Shown one piece after another: positions 6,524 to 11,701 of a stretch of 11,701 nt of DNA (its first letter is position 1; every line of letters starts with the position of its first letter). A model generated the notes under the pieces. The model made no database searches. It was given only the letters and a program-made list of their open reading frames with translations, and was not told the DNA's origin. The stretch comes from Deltaproteobacteria bacterium UBA5754 (GTDB lineage Bacteria; Desulfobacterota; Dissulfuribacteria; Dissulfuribacterales; UBA5754), in NCBI GenBank assembly GCA_002419025.1, contig DIFG01000056.1:1-11701 (forward strand), in the 5' to 3' direction. The translations under genes were made by a program, and so were the position numbers.

Positions 6524-6852
6524 AATACCTGTCCAGAAGACGGCCGACCAATGCCGATGAACCTCCGGACCCGCTCGAAGGCGTCATAAATCTCTTTGAC
6601 CTCGTTCTGGTCTTCAGTATGGGCCTTTTGCTCGCCCTCTTCAGCGTCTATCGCCTGGACGGCCTGTTCGATGAAAGAACCGATGTCACAGTCATGAAGA
6701 AGACAGCGGACGGCCAGCTTGAGATCATGCAAAAACGGGGGAAAAAGATAGAAACTATGCGGGTCAGCCGGGAAAAAACACAAGGGCTCGGGGAGCGGCT
6801 CGGCACCGCGTACCGGCTCGAAGACGGTACGTTCGTGTATGTGCCGGAATGA
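6520..6852 (+). CDS. DUF2149 protein, minimal ExbD/TolR-like partner (HmuV-like)
   Basis: A 110-aa protein with one transmembrane helix (about 23-44) after a short cytoplasmic N-terminus with basic KYLSRRR, and a small, presumably periplasmic, domain (45-110). The helix begins NLFDLVLVFSMGLLLA (24-39), which lines up by eye with the ExbD/TolR segment PLIDVMLVLL. D27 would be the proton-carrying aspartate. It is shorter than ExbD or TolR, and the soluble part lacks features I can assign. It starts inside the ExbB-like stop (ATGA overlap), fitting fixed stoichiometry. DUF2149 members are, to my recollection, always beside ExbB-like and CobN-like genes. Together with the ExbB-like protein it would form a proton-driven motor; that is inference. 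Confidence 0.83.
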   Translation: MKYLSRRRPTNADEPPDPLEGVINLFDLVLVFSMGLLLALFSVYRLDGLFDERTDVTVMKKTADGQLEIMQKRGKKIETMRVSREKTQGLGERLGTAYRLEDGTFVYVPE

Positions 6853-6873
6853 TGAACGAAAAGGAGGAAAGCC

Positions 6874-7071
6874 ATGGATGACTTACAGAAACTGAAACAT
6901 TTGCTTCACCACTGGAAAGAGCACAATGCGGAACATGCGCAAATTTACAAAGATTGGGCGGAAAAGGTCTCAAAAAATGAAAAGCTTTCCCAAATCCTGG
7001 AAAAACTATACAAAGAAACCATGAAACTCGATTCGTATTTTGATAATGCAATAAAGTTGATGGATTCGTAA
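6874..7071 (+). CDS. Small His-rich helical protein in the chelatase operon
   Basis: A 65-aa soluble, probably all-helical protein with no signal peptide or membrane segment. The first helix contains LKHLLHHWKEHNAEH (7-21), with histidines at 9, 12, 13, 17 and 21. That spacing puts several of them on one helical face and suggests a metal or tetrapyrrole ligand surface. The rest (22-65) is a Lys/Glu/Leu-rich amphipathic helix. The start at 6874 has a strong AAGGAGG (6861-6867), 21 nt after the DUF2149 stop. The coding sequence is clearly more AT-rich (many AAA, AAT and TTT codons) than its neighbours, which hints at separate acquisition. Similar short proteins with a 'KHLLxHWxEHN' start exist in anaerobes as I recall, but I cannot name a characterised one. 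A cytoplasmic cobalt/nickel or corrinoid chaperone is a guess from context. Confidence 0.8.
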   Translation: MDDLQKLKHLLHHWKEHNAEHAQIYKDWAEKVSKNEKLSQILEKLYKETMKLDSYFDNAIKLMDS

Positions 7072-7095
7072 AAAGTCAAAAATTCCAATTTGGCA

Positions 7096-7161
7096 TCATT
7101 CCGGCGTAGGCCGGAATCCAGTATTTTCAATATGTTCTGTATGCCGGATCAAGTCCGGCAT
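7096..7161. repeat. Pair of REP-like palindromes between the small gene and the chelatase gene
   Basis: Two perfect 8-bp palindromes lie 23 nt apart: ATTCCGGC (7098-7105)/GCCGGAAT (7110-7117) with loop GTAG, and ATGCCGGA (7141-7148)/TCCGGCAT (7154-7161) with loop TCAAG. The first, with flanks (7096-7124), recurs at 11622-11650 with three mismatches in 29. Neither hairpin is followed by a T tract, so they look like dispersed REP elements, not terminators. They could still stabilise the upstream mRNA's 3' end. Confidence 0.7.
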
Positions 7162-7225
7162 GACGAGTCCAACACTTTTTACGAGGCCATCAAAGTTGAC
7201 ACGACAATCAGCAAACACCATGTGG

Positions 7226-7231
7226 TAACAT
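7226..7231 (+). promoter_or_regulatory. Weak internal promoter candidate before the chelatase gene
   Basis: TAACAT (7226-7231) preceded by TGG gives an extended -10 shape. A TTGACA at 7196-7201 lies 24 nt upstream, too far to pair normally. The 267-nt gap before the chelatase gene makes separate initiation plausible, but the signal is poor. Confidence 0.2.
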
Positions 7232-7283
7232 AAGAATTTGTATCACCTCGGTCGGCATGTGATCGAATGACGCAAGCAACCGC

Positions 7284-7313
7284 TACGTGCATTACGAATA
7301 CGTGCATTACGAA
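7284..7313. repeat. Perfect 15-bp tandem duplication
   Basis: TACGTGCATTACGAA occurs twice head to tail (7284-7298 and 7299-7313), 25 nt before the preferred chelatase start. It is either an operator-like direct repeat in the leader or a recent slippage duplication. Confidence 0.8.
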
Positions 7314-7338
7314 ATCGGCAGGCTCGTTAAGGTCGGCT

Positions 7339-10300
7339 ATGAGATCGGCTTCTGATTCGCGAAAAATCCCTTTCCGGCGGGCGGGGCGCGGGATGCTTTC
7401 CGCGTCCCTGCTGCTGATCCTGCTTGCAGCCGTTACAGCCCCCGCGCACGCAAAAGGCATCGGCCTTTTTGTTGGGGACGTGGACGCAGCGGCCTGTGTT
7501 CACGCAGCCGGGAAGGCGGCTCTTTCAGGCGTGGAGATCCGCATCTTCACCGAGGCCGACACAGGAAGCCCTGCCATGGCCGAGTTCGTAAAACGTATGG
7601 ATGTGGCCGTTGTGGACATCATGCAGAGGGAGCCTGGGAAGTGGCTTCTTGCCAATCGCGGGCTCATGAAAGGCGGGGTCAGGCTCTATGCCGTGAGGAA
7701 AGGGAGCCGACCCCAGGACTATCTCAATGCAGGATTCGTAATGGATGAGACGGTCAGGGCCTATTTCGACTACACATCTGCCGAAAACCTGGCAAATCTC
7801 CTCAAATTCGTAGCGAACAGGGACCTTGGTATGGATATCTCATGCGATCCCCCAATCTCGCCCCCGAAAAACGCCCTCTACCACCCGGACGCCCCGGTCT
7901 TTTTCCCGGACCTTGCATCCTATTTCGCATGGTATAAGGCATCCGGCCGTTACCGCCCCGAAGGCCTCTGGGACCTCACCGTGATCTTCCCCTCTTTCAC
8001 CACCGAGGGGAAAAAGGAGGTCGTGGACGCCCTCATGAGGGCATACGAACGTGAGGGCATAAACGTGTTCGCGTGGATGCAGGAGATGAAGGACCAGGAC
8101 CGGACCCTCGAAGGACTCATCTCCTCCCCTCCTCTTGCCCGAAGGCTCGGTTCCATAAGCGGTTTCGCCTTCAAGTTCTCCTCCTCCCTCTCCCATGGTC
8201 TGCTCGATGCCTTCAAAAAGGCCGATGTCCCTGTCTTCAACATCCAGACCCTCTTCTTTGAGACCAGGGACGAGTGGCTCGCATCCTCCCAGGGGATCTC
8301 TCCGATGGGGCTTTCGATGCAGTTCATAACGCCCGAGCTATCGGGTCTTGTGGAGCCCACGGTCGTCTCGGCAAAGGAGCAGGTAGAAACAGGACGGCCG
8401 GATGTCCTTGCATACCGGTACGTCCCGGTCACAGAGCACATCGAAAAACTCGCCCGTCGGGTCGCGCGCTGGCATGAACTCAGACGAAAGCCCAACAAGG
8501 AAAAGAAGATCGTCCTCATCTACTACAACCACGGGGCGGGGAAACAGAACATCGGGGCCAGCTATTTGAACGTATTCCGGAGCATTATGGAGATCATAAG
8601 GAATCTCAAGGAACAGGGCTACACGATAGAGGGCGAGCTGACCGAGGAGACCGTGAAGGACCTCCTCATCAAGTCCGGAAGAAACATAGGCACATGGGCG
8701 CCGGACGAGCTCGACCGGCTCGTCTCCGAGGGCAGGACAGCCTTTGTCAATCTCAAGGCATACGAAGGCTGGTATTCAGGGACCCCGGCCGAATTCAGGG
8801 CCGAGGTGGAAAAGGAGTGGGGAAGGCCCGAGGACTCGAGGATCATGGTAAAGGACGGAAAGTTCGTCATACCCTGCATCCGCCTCGGAAACCTGATCCT
8901 TGCACCCCAGCCGGTCCGGGGCTGGAGCGACGACCCGGAAAAGCTATACCACAGCACCACCCTTCCGCCCCATCACCAGTACAACGCCTTCTATTACTGG
9001 CTCCAGGAGGTCATGAGGCCCGACGCGATCATAAACCTCGGGACCCACGGGACCCATGAATGGCTTCCGGGCAAGCAGGCCGGGCTCACGTGGCGATGCC
9101 CGCCCGAGGTCCTCATCGGCGACATCCCGAGTCTCTATCCCTATATCGTGGACGATGTGGGGGAAGGCATCCAGGCCAAGCGGAGGGGGCGGGCCGTGGT
9201 CATCGACCACGCCGTCCCACCGTTCAGGAAAGGCGGGCTCTACGAGGAATACTCGAAACTTGCCGCCATCATCGGAGAATACTCGGCCTCTTCCTCTGAG
9301 AAGATCAGGACAGCTCGATTGACGAGGATCCAGGAGATGTCTCAAAAACTCGGGATCGACAAGGAACTCGAGATCAAGACCTTTGACGAGGAAGCGATCG
9401 AAAGGATCGAACATTATCTCATCGAACTAAAGACGGAGATGATCCCTTACGGTCTTCACACCTTCGGGGTCTCGCCCTCGGGGGAGGCCCTTGCTGAGAC
9501 GGCCGAGGCCATTTCCTCGAAGGGGGGCAAGCCTGCGGAATACCATGCGGAGAGGCTCAAGGAGTGCGGTCCGTCCGAAATGGTCTCCTTGATCCGAGGG
9601 CTTAGCGGCGGCTACATCCCGCCGGCATCGGGAAACGACCCTATCCGCAACCCTGAGAGCCTGCCTACCGGGAAGAATTTCTACGGTTTCGATCCGGAAA
9701 AGGTGCCTTCAAAAGAGGCATGGGCCGCCGGGGAAAAGGCCGCGCTCGATCTCATCGAATCCTACAGGGAAAAGCCAGGCGGGGGCTGGCTCGAACAGGT
9801 GGGGCTTGTGCTCTGGTCCGTCGAGACCATCCGGGACGAAGGGATCAACGTGGCCACGGCCCTCGCCCTCATGGGCATGAGGCCGGTCTGGGACGAACGC
9901 GACAAGGTCAAGGACGTGGCGCCCATACCGGCGGTCCAGCTCAATCGGCCCCGGATCGACGTCCTTCTCCAGATGTCCGGGCTTTTCCGCGACACCTTTC
10001 CCCAGACCGCCCTCATGCTCGACAAGGCCGTGAACCAGGCGGCGGCGCTTACCGACGTGGAGAATTTCATAAGAAAACACTCGGAAAAGATCGAAAAAGA
10101 CCTCATCTCCCAAGGACGTACGCCTGAAGAGGCGAAAAAACTCTCCCTGGTCCGGCTCTACAGCGCGCCACCCGGCGCCTACGGCACAAAGGTGAACGAC
10201 ATGGCCGGGGCAAGCGGACTCTGGGATGACGAAAAACAGGTAGCTGAGCATGGCTTCATCCAGATGCAGTCCTATGGGTATTCGGCAGGCATGTGGGGTG

Positions 10301-11304
10301 AAGGCCTGACCCCTGTCTACCGCATGCATCTCAGGAACGTTGACGCAACCGTCCACACCATCTCCTCCAACCTCTACGGCACCATGGACAATGACGACAT
10401 GTTCCAGTACCTGGGCGGCCTTTCCATGGCGGTCAGAAAGGAATCAGGCGCGGACCCTGAGGTATTCGTCTCCATGCAGCGTACCCTTGGGGACGGGAAG
10501 GTAGAGCCCATCGCCCTCACCCTGGGCCGGGAGCTGAGAAGCCGCTACCTCAACCCCAAATGGATCAAGGGGATGAAACGGGAAAACTACGCCGGGGCCA
10601 GGGAGATGGCGGAATTCATAGAGAACATGTGGGGTTGGCAGGTGACGACGCCCGGGGCCGTGGATGCGGCCAAATGGCAGGAGACCTACGAGGTCTATGT
10701 GAAGGACAAGTACGGCCTCGGCATAAAGGAGTTCTTCAACAGGGAAAACCCCTGGGCCTGGCAGTCCATGACGGCCCGGATGCTCGAGGCGGTCAGGAAG
10801 GGCTACTGGAAGGCGGATGAAAAGGTCTCGCGGAAACTTGCGGCCGAATACGCCATGAACGTGGCGGAAAAGGGGGTCGCCTGCTGTGACCACACCTGCA
10901 ACAACCCCCTTCTTAACCAGATGGTGGCAGGTATCATCTCCATCCCGGGCGTCATGTCTCCCGAGATGGCAGAGAAGTTCCGGATCGCCGTGGAGAAGGC
11001 GGCCGGAAAGACTATCGAAGACCAGGTCCGGGAGAGAAGAGAGCTCCTGTCCAGCCTCGAGGCCCCGGGGACGGAGCAGGCCATGAACGCGGAAAAGGGT
11101 CCGGAAGGCGCACAAAATCAAAATATCGAAAAAGAAGCCGCTGGTGACGGCAAAGAGCCGGTCGAGGGCTACAAGATGGAGGACATCAATACCAAGGATG
11201 AGGAGGGCAGCATCACCTCGTCCGGTGTCCAGTGGTTCGCGATCCTCTTTGTCATGGGAATGATCGGTCTTTTCTATGCAGGCACGAGGATGAGAAGGAG
11301 ATGA
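7339..11304 (+). CDS. Exported, membrane-anchored CobN/BchH-type chelatase large subunit (HmuS-like)
   Basis: A 1321-aa protein of the CobN/magnesium-chelatase H family, the subunit that holds the tetrapyrrole during metal insertion or, for HmuS, removal. Family landmarks are PPHHQYNAFYYWLQ (about 546-559), NLGTHGTHEWLPGK (566-579), PPGAYGTK, the DATVHTISSNLYGTMDNDDMFQYLGG region and CCDHTCNN (1182-1189). Unusually, it begins with a clear signal peptide: basic n-region (RKIPFRR), hydrophobic core MLSASLLLILLAAVT and cleavage after AHA (about residue 38). It ends with a charged linker, one helix (about 1299-1315) and RMRRR, so the body should face the periplasm while anchored in the inner membrane. 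I chose ATG 7339 because AAGG (7330-7333) precedes it and it gives a normal signal peptide; the frame is open back to ATG 7267. No CobS/CobT or ChlI/ChlD partner is present. The substrate is inferred to be a corrinoid from the riboswitch, with haem a serious alternative. Confidence 0.92.
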   Translation: MRSASDSRKIPFRRAGRGMLSASLLLILLAAVTAPAHAKGIGLFVGDVDAAACVHAAGKAALSGVEIRIFTEADTGSPAMAEFVKRMDVAVVDIMQREPGKWLLANRGLMKGGVRLYAVRKGSRPQDYLNAGFVMDETVRAYFDYTSAENLANLLKFVANRDLGMDISCDPPISPPKNALYHPDAPVFFPDLASYFAWYKASGRYRPEGLWDLTVIFPSFTTEGKKEVVDALMRAYEREGINVFAWMQEMKDQDRTLEGLISSPPLARRLGSISGFAFKFSSSLSHGLLDAFKKADVPVFNIQTLFFETRDEWLASSQGISPMGLSMQFITPELSGLVEPTVVSAKEQVETGRPDVLAYRYVPVTEHIEKLARRVARWHELRRKPNKEKKIVLIYYNHGAGKQNIGASYLNVFRSIMEIIRNLKEQGYTIEGELTEETVKDLLIKSGRNIGTWAPDELDRLVSEGRTAFVNLKAYEGWYSGTPAEFRAEVEKEWGRPEDSRIMVKDGKFVIPCIRLGNLILAPQPVRGWSDDPEKLYHSTTLPPHHQYNAFYYWLQEVMRPDAIINLGTHGTHEWLPGKQAGLTWRCPPEVLIGDIPSLYPYIVDDVGEGIQAKRRGRAVVIDHAVPPFRKGGLYEEYSKLAAIIGEYSASSSEKIRTARLTRIQEMSQKLGIDKELEIKTFDEEAIERIEHYLIELKTEMIPYGLHTFGVSPSGEALAETAEAISSKGGKPAEYHAERLKECGPSEMVSLIRGLSGGYIPPASGNDPIRNPESLPTGKNFYGFDPEKVPSKEAWAAGEKAALDLIESYREKPGGGWLEQVGLVLWSVETIRDEGINVATALALMGMRPVWDERDKVKDVAPIPAVQLNRPRIDVLLQMSGLFRDTFPQTALMLDKAVNQAAALTDVENFIRKHSEKIEKDLISQGRTPEEAKKLSLVRLYSAPPGAYGTKVNDMAGASGLWDDEKQVAEHGFIQMQSYGYSAGMWGEGLTPVYRMHLRNVDATVHTISSNLYGTMDNDDMFQYLGGLSMAVRKESGADPEVFVSMQRTLGDGKVEPIALTLGRELRSRYLNPKWIKGMKRENYAGAREMAEFIENMWGWQVTTPGAVDAAKWQETYEVYVKDKYGLGIKEFFNRENPWAWQSMTARMLEAVRKGYWKADEKVSRKLAAEYAMNVAEKGVACCDHTCNNPLLNQMVAGIISIPGVMSPEMAEKFRIAVEKAAGKTIEDQVRERRELLSSLEAPGTEQAMNAEKGPEGAQNQNIEKEAAGDGKEPVEGYKMEDINTKDEEGSITSSGVQWFAILFVMGMIGLFYAGTRMRRR

Positions 11305-11331
11305 GGTGATGCGGCCTCCATCTGCAACCTC

Positions 11332-11366
11332 TCTCTGTGATATATGCAACCGATTCACCACAGAGA
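11332..11366 (+). terminator. Inverted repeat after the chelatase gene, possible terminator
   Basis: Perfect 8-bp arms TCTCTGTG (11332-11339) and CACAGAGA (11359-11366) lie around a 19-nt loop, starting 27 nt after the chelatase stop. There is no T tract after it, so it is at best a weak or factor-assisted end; it may instead be part of the adjacent dispersed repeat. Confidence 0.35.
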
Positions 11367-11371
11367 TGTAG

Positions 11372-11397
11372 GTCAGGTTAGCGCAGCGTAACCCGAC
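11372..11397. repeat. Dispersed palindrome of the GGTTAGCGCAGCGTAACC type
   Basis: GTCAGGTTA (11372-11380) pairs with TAACCCGAC (11389-11397) with one A/C mismatch around GCGCAGCG. This core palindrome is one I recognise from intergenic regions of many unrelated bacterial genomes. It has no known function. Confidence 0.6.
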
Positions 11398-11621
11398 AAA
11401 GACACCCTATGAGATACCGACGCGCATTCATCCCCGGCGATTCATTCTTCTTCACCTTGGCAACCGAGAAACCTTGTCTGTTGTTCCAGTCTGTGTATGC
11501 CGATTGGGGAGCAGGTAATAGGGATTTCGAAGAGATAGGCAGTGAGTGAGGTTTTTTTTGGCTCTTCGTCATTTCGTGTGGAATTTGATCGGTTTCCAGT
11601 GCGCAGTTGCATACCGCCTCG

Positions 11622-11650
11622 TCATTCCGGCGGAGGCCAGAATCCTGTAT
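11622..11650. repeat. Second copy of the REP-like palindrome
   Basis: This 29-nt stretch matches 7096-7124 with three mismatches in the same orientation. The palindrome is ATTCCGGC (11624-11631) with GCCAGAAT (11636-11643); one substitution weakens the stem. The two copies bracket the chelatase gene. Confidence 0.7.
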
Positions 11651-11701
11651 AGAACATGAATTATGAAGCCGTGCGTCTATCTTCCGGCCGGCCGCAGAAA
11701 C

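Larger units (their letters stand above)
11305..11701. other. Gene-free downstream region carrying dispersed palindromes
   Basis: No credible coding sequence is seen. A 64-residue minus-strand open frame (11378-11572) overlaps a palindrome and lacks a ribosome binding site I would trust. The stretch holds three inverted repeats (listed separately) and an otherwise unremarkable sequence with a T8 run at 11552-11559. No tonB-dependent receptor, btuF/btuCD or AAA+ gene begins before the window ends. Confidence 0.6.

Noticed and set aside
7096..7161. The two palindromes as an intrinsic terminator splitting the operon
   Set aside because: Neither hairpin is followed by a T tract, and a relative of the first occurs at 11622, so dispersed repeats explain them better.
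7267..7338. Longer N-terminus of the CobN-like protein from ATG 7267
   Set aside because: No good ribosome binding site precedes it, it contains a tandem duplication, and it would push the signal peptide core far from the N-terminus.
9709..10356. 215-codon antisense frame within the chelatase gene
   Set aside because: Same reason: a shadow of a strongly supported sense gene.
10444..11361. 305-codon antisense frame within the chelatase gene
   Set aside because: Its length reflects GC-rich codon bias on the opposite strand; its composition (Arg/His/Gly/Leu-rich) is typical of a shadow.
11378..11572. 64-codon minus-strand frame downstream of the chelatase gene
   Set aside because: It begins in ordinary intergenic sequence, ends inside a dispersed palindrome, and has no recognisable domain.
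7096..11650. Repeats as a possible CRISPR array
   Set aside because: Only two distant copies exist and there is no regular spacing of repeats and spacers anywhere in the window.

Overview
The window looks like a chromosomal segment of a GC-rich Gram-negative anaerobe. I favour a deltaproteobacterial (Desulfobacterota-type) lineage, judging from the gene content (DUF2162/ExbB/DUF2149/CobN cluster, serA beside a class V aminotransferase) and from small dispersed palindromes of the kind common in those genomes. This placement is an inference; there is no rRNA or other phylogenetic marker here.

Layout: (1) Positions 225-1778, plus strand: a two-gene RNA-remodelling operon, a RhlE-type DEAD-box helicase followed after 18 nt by a single-RRM RNA-binding protein, ending in a strong hairpin. 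(2) Positions 1867-4759, minus strand: a class V aminotransferase followed by serA (D-3-phosphoglycerate dehydrogenase). These are plausibly the first two steps of the phosphorylated serine pathway. A 142-bp foldback repeat with terminal inverted repeats lies between them. A near-consensus promoter precedes the aminotransferase. (3) Positions 4868-11304, plus strand: a cobalamin riboswitch with an intrinsic terminator, then a seven-helix DUF2162 membrane protein, a MotA/TolQ/ExbB protein, a DUF2149 (ExbD-like) protein, a 65-aa His-rich helical protein, and a 1321-aa CobN/BchH-type chelatase subunit. The first three genes overlap by 4 nt (ATGA). The chelatase carries a signal peptide and a C-terminal membrane anchor. 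(4) Positions 11305-11701: no gene, only dispersed palindromes.

The striking part is region 3. A CobN-type protein normally works in the cytoplasm with AAA+ ATPase partners (CobS/CobT or ChlI/ChlD). Here none of those partners is present, the large subunit appears to be exported, and it is grouped with an ExbB/ExbD-like pair that conserves the proton-channel aspartate. The gene set resembles, from memory, hmuS-hmuT-hmuU-hmuV of the Bacteroidetes haem operon, but here it is controlled by a B12 riboswitch and lacks a visible TonB-dependent receptor. My working model is a proton-motive-force-driven extracytoplasmic tetrapyrrole/corrinoid metal-handling or uptake machine, repressed when adenosylcobalamin is plentiful.
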